Shown: piece by piece, positions 1 through 7,904 of the stretch
Position numbering within the stretch: position 1 is the first letter of the stretch
Layout: every line of letters starts with the position of its first letter
Assembly: GCA_910579215.1 (NCBI GenBank)
Contig: CAJTTN010000006.1
Location: forward strand, 57,376-121,375
From: an uncultured Anaeroplasmataceae bacterium
GTDB lineage: Bacteria > Bacillota_I > Bacilli_A > Acholeplasmatales > Anaeroplasmataceae
Reading direction: 5' to 3'
Length of the DNA stretch: 64,000 bases
Notes under the pieces: generated by a model
Seen by the model: only the letters and a program-made list of their open reading frames with translations
Told to the model about the DNA's origin: nothing
Databases searched by the model: none
Made by a program: the position numbers and the translations under genes

Positions 1-3000
1 TTAAATTCAGTTTCTATGAATAATAGCGTAATTGTATCTTTTAACTACGATAAGAAAAAGGGCTTGCTTACAGGACAAACATATGGGTCAGGAGGAACCT
101 ATAATTTTTCTTATAACTCTAAACAGCAAATTACTGATATTCGCTTTAATGGAATTTTGAAGTATCACTATAGCTATGATGTTAATGATCGATTGAAAGA
201 TATTAAGGATGGAACGGGAAATATAATAAAGGCTTATACATATGATAATGATGGACAAGTATTAAAGGCAGAGGAAAAAGAATCAGTTATAGAATATGAA
301 TATAATACGTTAGGAGAAATTAATCGTAAAAAGAGACTGTTAAATTCAAAAACGATCTATGAATCCTATGATAATATTTCTAGTTCTAAAGGTTTTAGTC
401 CAGATAATTTAATTGGATATTTACAGGGAGATACAGACTATTTAGGAACCATGTTTCTTGATTCTGCAGAGTTGAAAAATCCGTTGTATATACTAAGTGC
501 TATAAATTATAATACAAATAATAAAAGTAACCCTATATATATAAGAAAGAAAAAAGTACCATGTGTTCATTGTGGATTATTTAATCCTATGAGTTATAAT
601 CCTCCTATGAAAAATAATACAGAGGATTGTGGAAGTATAGGATTCTGGTTTTATCCTACAAATTTACCTTTGGGCAGTAATAAAAAGTATCTATTTAGTA
701 TAAAGAATAAAACATTGCCATGCTTTGTAGCAGCATATTTCAATAGTTCAGGAAAACTAGTTTTAGAGACTAAAGATTCAAATAATGTAATAGAAACAAG
801 AACTATAGATTCTATAATAAGATTAAATACCTGGAATTTTTTTGGTCTTAATTTCGCATATCGGATAGATGAAGTTGGTACCTCAGGTGGCTTTTCATTT
901 GAACTATACCATAATTCTAAATATTTAAAGGGAACTATAAGCAGAACTATACGTGTGGGATCTATAACTCCATACCACATTGGCTATCGTTTTGATGGAA
1001 CTAAGGGATATGATAGTTTAGAATGTCCTATTACAGCATTAGTGCTAGGAAGAAGATTTTATTTAAGTTCAAAGCAAATGCAAGATTTTTATAGTACAAC
1101 TAAAGATTATATCTTAGGAAATTCTTATTTAGATGAGGATAGTGTCAACTTTAGTTCTACAACCATATACAATCTATCTGAATCTATGTTGAATCAATTT
1201 GAAATATACCCACTACAAAATAATGTAACTTCTTTAAAAGGAAAGAAACCAGTAGTCTTTGATGCAAGAGTTGTAAGTTCTACAGATAAAGATAGGACAT
1301 TTAACTTTAATAATTTAAGTAAAAGATGTGCGTTTATGGCAGAGGGAAATCGATTAGAGTATGATCTAGCTATGAGTCAAACAGGAACCATACTTATGAG
1401 AGCCTTTATAAAGGAGACTATTGATAAGCAATATCTATTAGAATGTAAGGATAGTAAAGGATATACCATTGGATTATATAGAGAATATGATACCTACTTA
1501 AGTATAAAGGTTAATAGTTCAACGATTAAAACAAATTTAAAACTTCCAACAGACATATGGAATACAGTAGGAATATCCTTTACAGAGGGTTCCATATCTT
1601 CTTCGACAGGAGATCAAAAATATTTAACTGTTCGTGTATATTTAAATGGAAATACTTATACAAGTAATATTCAAATTAATACATCCTTTGAATCTTTAAT
1701 TTTATCAGTAGGACGTACAACTAAAAAGGTAAGCATTCAAACTGCAATGGGAACTTATGAAACTTGCTATCCTATGCTAGGTCAAATTGAAATGCTTTCA
1801 ACTCGTGCTGCTTACTGTGAAGTAGAAACATTAAATACGTTGGCTGATGAATTAAAATCAACATCATTCGTATCAGAATATGACGAATTAGGGTTACTAA
1901 ATAAAAGAGCAATAAAAAAAGATAATGAAGATGACGTGATGTCTATTAATTATGAATATAAAAAAAGGTGTACTCCTGAAAGTTATCCTGAAATAGAATG
2001 TTTTATACGAGATGTGGAGCAGCTTTTTGAAATTAAACCAAATGAAAGCTTTACCTTCCAGAAAAATGGGGTCTATATAGGCTATGTTCAAGATGTTCAA
2101 CTATTAAACCCTGATATATTTCATACAAAGGTTGTATGGGATATAAGTGAAGAAGCGCTTGATGATTTTGGAGAGGAAGGACAAACTCATTATTACCATA
2201 TGGACCAAGCCTTCATGTTTTTAGAAAACAATACATGGACAAATACTTCTCAATATAGTATGTTCTTAATAGATTTAGGCTATAGTTTTGGAGATATCTC
2301 CTATATTTCTACTGCTATTAGTAAGGAGACCTATGATACTTATGGTGGCTATCATACAGAACGAACATATAAAACAAATGCCTTAGGTCATATAGAGAGT
2401 ATACAAGATTCTACCTTTGGAAGTCATACCTACAGTTATAATGCACGAGGCTTTTTAACAAAAGAGGACTCTATAAATTATGAATATGATGCAAATGGTA
2501 ATATAACTAAAGTGGGGACAATAACATTTAAATATGACACAACCATCAAGGATAGATTGATACTAGTAAATGGGAAAGAAATATCCTATGGAACCAATTC
2601 ACTTAATCCAAATAGTTACGATGGAATTACTTATGAATGGGAGGGAAGAAGACTAGTAGGCTTATCCAAGCGAGGAGAAACTAAGCATGTATACACCTAT
2701 AATTCAAATGGTCTTAGAATAAGTAAAAGTATTACCAATGAAAATACAAATGAAACAAAAAGAACAAGCTTTTATTATGATGGGGATAAATTAATTACAG
2801 AGATTTCTCCTAATTATAGATTAGACTTCTTATATAATGAAAATGATCAATTATATGGACTTATTTATAATAATGAAAAAAAGTTTTACTACGTTAGAGA
2901 TTTCTTACAAAATATATTAGGCTTAGTAGATAGTGATGGTGAGCTTGTGGTAAAATATGGATATACGGCTTATGGTAAAATCACTTCTATTACAGACACG

Positions 3001-3729
3001 TCTGCTATATCAATAGGAACTTATAATCCATTTAGATATAAAGGATATTATTATGATATAGAAACTGAAATGTATTATTGTAGAAGTAGATATTATGTTC
3101 CAGAATGGTGCAGATGGTTGAACGCAGATAATATTAATTATCTTCAATTTCAAAGCATAAATGATATGAATTTATTTTGTTATTGTAAAAATTATCCTGT
3201 ATCTTTTAGCGATAAATGTGGAACCAATTGGTGGACAGATATTTGGGATTGGTTTTCTAATACTTTTGGACTATCTATTACCTCTAAGAAGGAATTTGAA
3301 ATTGAGTCACATTACTTCATTGTTTCAACCATAACAACAGGGACTGGATATTCTAAATCTTATAGTAATGGTAAACCTGTGAATCTTGCGGTTACTCTTC
3401 CGACAAAATGGTATAGATTTTGGGAATTTTCTGTTGGCATTGATATAAATGTAAATGGATATGGTGTAAGTATGGGATTAGGAGGAGAAGCATCTTTTGG
3501 AATACATGCGGGAAAATCAAATTTTGATATATCTTATAATGCTAAGGGACGATTTGGTTTTCAATATACTGTACAGGAGGAAAATGGATTATATTCCTTT
3601 ATAAAGGGTACTATAAATTATCCTGAAATTGTAGCAGCAGCTGCATTAGCAGTTTATGGTTTACCAATAATAGCACCAGCGCTACCTTCTATAGTTCCTG
3701 CATTAGGTGTCGTCTTAGCATTCTTATAA
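1..3729 (+). CDS. Rhs/YD-repeat surface protein, 5' end outside the window
   Basis: The reading frame is open to the left edge, so the first in-window ATG (base 16) is probably internal and the true start lies upstream. Counting from that Met there are 1237 residues. YD-type repeats (for example YSYD, YTYDNDG, YEYN) occupy about residues 1-110 and again about 770-930. Between them are two long beta-rich stretches (about 190-370 and 430-620) that look like LamG/concanavalin-type domains. The Rhs-associated core follows at about 1003-1070 (RYKGYYYD, YYCRSRYY, WLNAD). The last 165 residues are a variable tail, rich in Gly and beta-strand pattern, ending in a hydrophobic stretch; I do not recognise this domain. 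In the family, such tails are often toxins or cell-surface effectors. No immunity gene follows: an insertion sequence begins 49 bases after the stop. Confidence 0.85.
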   Translation, partial: LNSVSMNNSVIVSFNYDKKKGLLTGQTYGSGGTYNFSYNSKQQITDIRFNGILKYHYSYDVNDRLKDIKDGTGNIIKAYTYDNDGQVLKAEEKESVIEYEYNTLGEINRKKRLLNSKTIYESYDNISSSKGFSPDNLIGYLQGDTDYLGTMFLDSAELKNPLYILSAINYNTNNKSNPIYIRKKKVPCVHCGLFNPMSYNPPMKNNTEDCGSIGFWFYPTNLPLGSNKKYLFSIKNKTLPCFVAAYFNSSGKLVLETKDSNNVIETRTIDSIIRLNTWNFFGLNFAYRIDEVGTSGGFSFELYHNSKYLKGTISRTIRVGSITPYHIGYRFDGTKGYDSLECPITALVLGRRFYLSSKQMQDFYSTTKDYILGNSYLDEDSVNFSSTTIYNLSESMLNQFEIYPLQNNVTSLKGKKPVVFDARVVSSTDKDRTFNFNNLSKRCAFMAEGNRLEYDLAMSQTGTILMRAFIKETIDKQYLLECKDSKGYTIGLYREYDTYLSIKVNSSTIKTNLKLPTDIWNTVGISFTEGSISSSTGDQKYLTVRVYLNGNTYTSNIQINTSFESLILSVGRTTKKVSIQTAMGTYETCYPMLGQIEMLSTRAAYCEVETLNTLADELKSTSFVSEYDELGLLNKRAIKKDNEDDVMSINYEYKKRCTPESYPEIECFIRDVEQLFEIKPNESFTFQKNGVYIGYVQDVQLLNPDIFHTKVVWDISEEALDDFGEEGQTHYYHMDQAFMFLENNTWTNTSQYSMFLIDLGYSFGDISYISTAISKETYDTYGGYHTERTYKTNALGHIESIQDSTFGSHTYSYNARGFLTKEDSINYEYDANGNITKVGTITFKYDTTIKDRLILVNGKEISYGTNSLNPNSYDGITYEWEGRRLVGLSKRGETKHVYTYNSNGLRISKSITNENTNETKRTSFYYDGDKLITEISPNYRLDFLYNENDQLYGLIYNNEKKFYYVRDFLQNILGLVDSDGELVVKYGYTAYGKITSITDTSAISIGTYNPFRYKGYYYDIETEMYYCRSRYYVPEWCRWLNADNINYLQFQSINDMNLFCYCKNYPVSFSDKCGTNWWTDIWDWFSNTFGLSITSKKEFEIESHYFIVSTITTGTGYSKSYSNGKPVNLAVTLPTKWYRFWEFSVGIDINVNGYGVSMGLGGEASFGIHAGKSNFDISYNAKGRFGFQYTVQEENGLYSFIKGTINYPEIVAAAALAVYGLPIIAPALPSIVPALGVVLAFL

Positions 3730-3778
3730 TTCTATATAAACAGCACTATATTAATTAGTAAATAGTTAAACTATTTCA

Positions 3779-3815
3779 GGGGCTGTTAAGAAACTAAAAA
3801 GTTTCTAGCAGCTTC
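3779..3815 (+). repeat. Left terminal inverted repeat of the IS
   Basis: 37 bp starting ggggctgttaag; its reverse complement recurs at 5535-5571 with two differences. It contains an internal inverted repeat (agaaac, 6-base spacer, gtttct). Confidence 0.9.
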
Positions 3816-3822
3816 TTTTTTT
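3782..3822 (+). terminator. Terminator formed by the left IS end, downstream of the Rhs gene
   Basis: The hairpin within the left inverted repeat (gctg...agaaac / gtttct...cagc) is followed by ttcttttttt on the + strand. It would stop read-through from the Rhs gene. The stem contains mismatches next to the cagc end, so its strength is uncertain. Confidence 0.55.
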
Positions 3823-5478
3823 GTATTTATAAGACTTACGGAGAGATTCATTCACTCCTTTCTTTCGAGTTTTTTTAAAAATCTTATCATAGTCTATTTT
3901 TGGGATAGTTTCAGGTTTCAAATCTATAGGAGCAACCCAATAATCTGTTTTAGCTTTTCCCTCAATCAAAGAAAAGAGTTTTCTAATATTATAGCCAAGA
4001 CAAACCAGCATAAATTCTAAAGAAACGTTTTGAAGACCACGACGCCTAGTTCTATCATAAACCATATCTTGTTTAATAACACCAAAAGCCCCCTCTACTT
4101 GAGAACTCCGATTTACTCTCATCTCAATACCTTTGGGAGATAAAAGGTATTGAGTAACTTTCTTTTTGATTATAGAATAATCATAATTGACATCAAATAT
4201 ACGATAGTTTCTAATCACCTTGAGATTGGCTTGACAATACTTTTTTAATCTACAATAAGAACAAGATTGAATTACATATAAGAAAGATCCCTTGTGAGCA
4301 TATCTATTCTCAAAAAACCTAGTTTTAAGAGCCACTTTATGATTCATACAAATTAAATCTTCATTATCATTAAAGTAAAATAAATCATAAGTGTCACCAG
4401 AAACAACCTTAGCCCAATCAGCAAATTTTATATAGTTTTCAATGTTGTTATTTTGAAGGAAACTATAGTTTTTCAAAGAACCATACCCAGCATCACCACA
4501 AAGCCTTTTTGGGAAAAAGCCATATAATTGATAAAATTTTTGTAGAGTTGGAATTAAAGTATATTGATCTGTTCTATCGCAAGAGATATAAAAGGACAAA
4601 ATAATACCTTTAGAAACGATAATTTGGAAGTTATAAGCCGCATGAGTATTACTGCCTAGACCAGAATAGTAATCTTCTTTAAGACACATAGCAGTAGCAT
4701 CATGGTCAGTTTTAAAGTAAGAATTACGATTTGGACCACAAATTCTTTCTTTTTCTTCATAGTCTAAAAGTTTAATTAAATAAGTAGAAAGTAAAAGATA
4801 ATCAGAAACAATTTTAGGATTACGATGACCTCTACCAATCTTTATAGTATTGATATCTATATTTTGTTTTTTTAAAAGTTCTAGCATTAAAGAGACATAG
4901 GAGGCAACCTCTTTAGAAACGAAAGTAATTTTGTTTTCTGATAGAGGAAAGTATTGGATTAGAAGTAATTTAATTTTATCAAAGAGATTTATTTTAAAAG
5001 TGGTAGGTTTATATACAAATTTATATTTATTAGCATTGGCTTCAATTTTAGTACCATCAATGAAACAATCATCAAAACAGAAATTATACTTTAAGAGGAT
5101 GGTTTTAGTAATAGAGACAAAGATGGCTTCAAAGTGTTTAACAACTATGTTGTTAAGAAACTTAGAAATAGTAACATAGGAAGGGGTTTCTTGATTTAAT
5201 AGGTAAATAAATCTTAAATCAAATTTGATACTTTCCTCAATTTTTCTTAAACTACCTGAATGTTTTGAAAAGGCATAGATAATGGCAGCAAATAAACGAT
5301 ACGGATTATAGGAGTTTCTTCCTCCTAAACTTCTATCCTTATTAGTCTCTTTGTATATAATTTCACCCACACCAGATTCTTCTAATAATCTTAAAAAAGT
5401 ATCTATTTTTTCTCTTTCCCCTCGGTCTAGCTCAGCGGTAGGAAATAAATGGTCTTGAAAGACAGTAAAAAATGGCAT
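3805..5478 (-). CDS. IS1182-family DDE transposase
   Basis: 557 residues, full length for the family. An N-terminal DUF772-like helical region (about 20-125) is followed by the DDE catalytic core. The first Asp is in FIDGTKIEANANK (about 140), the second in GDAGYG (about 327), and the Glu in QVEGAFGVIKQD (about 465). A four-Cys cluster (about 405-420, CSYC...KYC) resembles the zinc-binding insert of this family. The start ATG at 5476-5478 is preceded by the Shine-Dalgarno sequence ggaggtg. The stop codon falls in the left inverted repeat. No frameshift or internal stop is visible, so the element may still be active. Confidence 0.93.
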   Translation of the reverse strand: MPFFTVFQDHLFPTAELDRGEREKIDTFLRLLEESGVGEIIYKETNKDRSLGGRNSYNPYRLFAAIIYAFSKHSGSLRKIEESIKFDLRFIYLLNQETPSYVTISKFLNNIVVKHFEAIFVSITKTILLKYNFCFDDCFIDGTKIEANANKYKFVYKPTTFKINLFDKIKLLLIQYFPLSENKITFVSKEVASYVSLMLELLKKQNIDINTIKIGRGHRNPKIVSDYLLLSTYLIKLLDYEEKERICGPNRNSYFKTDHDATAMCLKEDYYSGLGSNTHAAYNFQIIVSKGIILSFYISCDRTDQYTLIPTLQKFYQLYGFFPKRLCGDAGYGSLKNYSFLQNNNIENYIKFADWAKVVSGDTYDLFYFNDNEDLICMNHKVALKTRFFENRYAHKGSFLYVIQSCSYCRLKKYCQANLKVIRNYRIFDVNYDYSIIKKKVTQYLLSPKGIEMRVNRSSQVEGAFGVIKQDMVYDRTRRRGLQNVSLEFMLVCLGYNIRKLFSLIEGKAKTDYWVAPIDLKPETIPKIDYDKIFKKTRKKGVNESLRKSYKYKKRSC

Positions 5479-5501
5479 GAAAAAACACCTCCAGATACTT
5501 T

Positions 5502-5531
5502 ATTGTATCAAAAAGGTGCATTTTCTAACAA
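5502..5531 (-). promoter_or_regulatory. Candidate transposase promoter
   Basis: Reading the minus strand: TTGTTA at 5526-5531, an 18-base spacer, then TACAAT at 5502-5507, about 25 bases upstream of the transposase start. Confidence 0.5.
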
Positions 5532-5534
5532 AAT

Positions 5535-5571
5535 GAAGCTGTCAGAAACTTTTTAGTTTCTTAACAGCCCC
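5535..5571 (-). repeat. Right terminal inverted repeat of the IS
   Basis: 37 bp ending cttaacagcccc, the inverted partner of 3779-3815. On the + strand it forms a hairpin followed by a run of six T, so it may also stop transcription leaving the element to the right. Confidence 0.9.
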
Positions 5572-5600
5572 TTTTTTCTCTAAATGTAGGATTAATGTAT

Positions 5601-5671
5601 ATTGAAAAAAATAAAGAGGCCGATGAGCGTTACCAAGCCTCTTTAAAACAAGAAAAGGGACAATTTGTCCC
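5601..5671 (-). terminator. Tandem terminators of rpmB
   Basis: Two hairpins read on the minus strand after rpmB. The first is gggaca/tgtccc (5657-5671) followed by ttttc. The second is aaagaggc/gcctcttt (5613-5645) followed by a T-rich run (complement of 5601-5612). The pair insulates rpmB from the IS. Confidence 0.8.
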
Positions 5672-5688
5672 TCTTAATATTACTCATA

Positions 5689-5877
5689 TTAAGCTCTTTC
5701 TAGCTTGCAATTTTTTAATGCTCTAGCAGAAATTTTTACCTTCTTAACGTTACCGTTCTCATCCTTGATATGAACAGTTTGAAGGTTAGCCTTCCATGTA
5801 CGACGAGTAGCATTTAAAGCATGAGATCTCTTGTTTCCTGTTACTGTTGTTTTACCAGTGATATAACATTTAGCCAT
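5689..5877 (-). CDS. rpmB: 50S ribosomal protein L28
   Basis: 62 residues. The start MAKCYITGKTTVTGN and the following KRSHALNATRRTW are characteristic of L28, a large-subunit ribosomal protein. An in-frame upstream start exists, but the ATG at 5875-5877 gives the family's normal N terminus and has the Shine-Dalgarno sequence taaggagg nine bases upstream. It is transcribed divergently from fakA, as in B. subtilis. The zinc-binding form of L28 has paired Cys; here only single Cys residues are seen, so this looks like the zinc-free form. Confidence 0.97.
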   Translation of the reverse strand: MAKCYITGKTTVTGNKRSHALNATRRTWKANLQTVHIKDENGNVKKVKISARALKNCKLERA

Positions 5878-5924
5878 AGTTCTATACCTCCTTATGACGT
5901 TAAAATAAAACTTCAAGCTTTATT

Positions 5925-5953
5925 AGTATACCTTAAATTAGTGAGAAAAGCAA
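5925..5953 (-). promoter_or_regulatory. rpmB promoter
   Basis: On the minus strand: TTGCTT (5948-5953), a 17-base spacer, then TATACT (5925-5930), about 47 bases upstream of the rpmB start. Confidence 0.7.
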
Positions 5954-6043
5954 GAACTTTTTAATTTTTTTACATTATTTATTTGACTTTTTGTTAAAAA
6001 ATTGGTATATTTTAAAAGTCATCGCCTATTAATGCATTTTTTG

Positions 6044-6072
6044 TTTACATTTATAGGTTTTAGTGCTATAAT
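6044..6072 (+). promoter_or_regulatory. fakA promoter
   Basis: TTTACA (6044-6049), exactly 17 bases, TATAAT (6067-6072). Transcription would start near 6079, giving a leader of about 150 bases before fakA. The rest of the 5878-6227 gap holds the rpmB promoter and this leader, with no supported gene. Confidence 0.75.
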
Positions 6073-6175
6073 GTTAAATGAATTAAACATTTCGTTATAG
6101 TAGAGGTGAATTTTATCGAGTCGAATTGTGTAAATTTTTAATATTTTGGAAGAGTTTATTTGATTTTAATTACCC

Positions 6176-6191
6176 ATAGCCAAGAGGCTAT
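6176..6191 (+). other. Small hairpin in the fakA leader
   Basis: atagcc/ggctat with a four-base loop, 36 bases upstream of the fakA start. There is no T-run, so it is not a terminator; function unknown. Confidence 0.35.
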
Positions 6192-6227
6192 ATACATATA
6201 CTTAATTTGATATTTAGGAGGATTACC

Positions 6228-7844
6228 ATGGCGGTAAGCAGTGTTAGCGTAGCTTTATTCAAGAAAATGGTAATGAATGGCGCTATTAATTTAAAGAATA
6301 ACCACAAAAAAGTGGATGAGTTAAATGTTTTCCCTGTGCCAGATGGAGATACTGGAACAAATATGTCGATGACAGTGATGTCAGGAGTACGTGAGATGGA
6401 TTCTTGCGTTTCCTCATCTATAATAGAAGTAGGTAAGGTTTTATCCCGTGGAGCATTAATGGGTGCTCGTGGAAACTCTGGAGTTATCTTATCTCAATTT
6501 TTCCGAGGAATATATGTTGGCATGCAGAAGTTGGAGCATAATTATTTATCTATAGAAGATTTAATGAATTGCTTAGAGTCTGGGTGCAAGGTTGCTTATA
6601 AGGCTGTAATGGAGCCAGTTGAGGGAACAATACTTACTGTAGTACGTGAGGCTGCAGAGCATACTAAGGAGCATTTGTCTGAATTTAAGACCGTAGAAGA
6701 TTTAATGAACTACTATGAAAATGAGGCAAAGAAATCTTTAGATAATACACCTAATCTATTACCAGTTTTAAAAGAGTCTGGTGTTGTTGATAGTGGTGGT
6801 GCTGGATTTTTAGAGATTATTAAGGGAATGATTATGGCTTTACGTGGTCAAATGCTTGAAGCTACTGATGGATCTCAAAAAACTGAAACAGAAAAGCCTG
6901 TAGAAGTAAAAAATATTTATTGTACAGAATTCTTTATTGAACTTAAGGATACCAAAAATTTTGATGAGAGTGCATTAAAATCTTCTTTATCATGCCTTGG
7001 AGAATCTTTGAATGTAGTTTTAGATGCTTCCGTTTGTAAAATACATTTACATACGGATCATCCTGGCTTAGTATTAGAGCAAGCCCTTAAACATGGAGAG
7101 CTTACAGATATAAAGATTGAAAATCAACGTGTAGGGCATACGCATCTAGAAAAAGGTGCTAAGGTTTTAGGTGCTATCCCAAAGAAGACCTTTGCTTTAG
7201 TAGCCGTTTGCTTTGGTGATGGAATTACACAAACCTTTCAGGATTTAGGTGTAGACTATGTGATTGAAGGGGGACAAACGATGAACCCTTCCACTGAAGC
7301 CTTTGTTGATGCATGTACGAAGGTAAATGCAGAGAATATTATTATAATTCCTAACAATGGGAATGTGATTATGGCAGCAAAACAAGCCTCTACAATGGTG
7401 AAGGAGTCAAAGGTAGCTGTACTTAATGCAAAGACGATAGCTCAAGGCTATGCATCTTTGATGGTTTTTGATTCAGAAGCTGATTTGGAAACAAATTTAG
7501 AGGCAATGAATGAAGCTGTTCAAAATGTAAAGACCGGCGAAATCACATATTCAGTTAGAGATACAGAAATTGGTGGAATTAAGATTCTAGCAGGGGATTT
7601 TATGGGTATTGCAAATGGAGAAATTGTAGTATCTACTAAACTTCAAGAAGATGCTCTAAAAGCACTTTTAGAGAAAATTATAGGCGAGGAAAGTCAAATT
7701 GTGACATTCTTTTGTGGAAAAGAAGCTTCTGAGGAAGAAAAAAGCTGTCTTGAGGAATTTTGCTTGGGTATAAATTCTGATATTGAAGTTGAAATTATTG
7801 ATGGGGAACAGGAGATTTATTCCTATATTATTGCTGTTGAATAA
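6228..7844 (+). CDS. fakA: Fatty acid kinase subunit FakA (DhaL-type kinase, YloV family)
   Basis: 538 residues. In the family, FakA phosphorylates fatty acids bound to FakB proteins, feeding acyl-phosphate into phospholipid synthesis. The N-terminal DhaL-like kinase domain (about 1-200) has the nucleotide/Mg motif VPDGDTGTNM, the loop GARGNSGVILSQ and VDSGGAGFLEI. A middle domain carries HLHTDHPG, and a DegV-like C-terminal domain follows. The ATG at 6228 was chosen because aggagg lies six bases upstream; a TTG 21 bases earlier would put the Shine-Dalgarno inside the gene. It heads a run with recG and plsX. The yloU (Asp23) gene that often precedes fakA is absent here. Confidence 0.93.
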   Translation: MAVSSVSVALFKKMVMNGAINLKNNHKKVDELNVFPVPDGDTGTNMSMTVMSGVREMDSCVSSSIIEVGKVLSRGALMGARGNSGVILSQFFRGIYVGMQKLEHNYLSIEDLMNCLESGCKVAYKAVMEPVEGTILTVVREAAEHTKEHLSEFKTVEDLMNYYENEAKKSLDNTPNLLPVLKESGVVDSGGAGFLEIIKGMIMALRGQMLEATDGSQKTETEKPVEVKNIYCTEFFIELKDTKNFDESALKSSLSCLGESLNVVLDASVCKIHLHTDHPGLVLEQALKHGELTDIKIENQRVGHTHLEKGAKVLGAIPKKTFALVAVCFGDGITQTFQDLGVDYVIEGGQTMNPSTEAFVDACTKVNAENIIIIPNNGNVIMAAKQASTMVKESKVAVLNAKTIAQGYASLMVFDSEADLETNLEAMNEAVQNVKTGEITYSVRDTEIGGIKILAGDFMGIANGEIVVSTKLQEDALKALLEKIIGEESQIVTFFCGKEASEEEKSCLEEFCLGINSDIEVEIIDGEQEIYSYIIAVE

Positions 7845-7860
7845 TAATAGAAAATAGGCA

Positions 7861-7887
7861 AATGGTTGGAGGAATCCAACCATTTTT
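7861..7887 (+). terminator. Hairpin between fakA and recG
   Basis: aatggttgg/ccaaccatt, a 9-bp perfect stem with a 6-base loop, followed by tttttgtt. It is an intrinsic terminator or partial attenuator; recG begins 17 bases later with no separate promoter that I can see. Confidence 0.65.
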
Positions 7888-7904
7888 GTTAAGAAAAAGG
7901 AGAG

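Larger units (their letters stand above)
3779..5571. mobile_element. IS1182-family insertion sequence, complete
   Basis: A 1793-bp element bounded by 37-bp terminal inverted repeats that match at 35 positions, carrying a single full-length transposase gene on the minus strand. The transposase stop codon lies inside the left repeat, so the element is very compact. I see no clear target duplication: the left flank ends in ctatttca and the right flank begins ttttttctct. It has landed between the Rhs gene and the rpmB terminators and interrupts no recognisable gene. Confidence 0.9.

Noticed and set aside
3730..5590. Target-site duplication flanking the IS
   Set aside because: The bases next to the two inverted repeats do not match over four or more positions.
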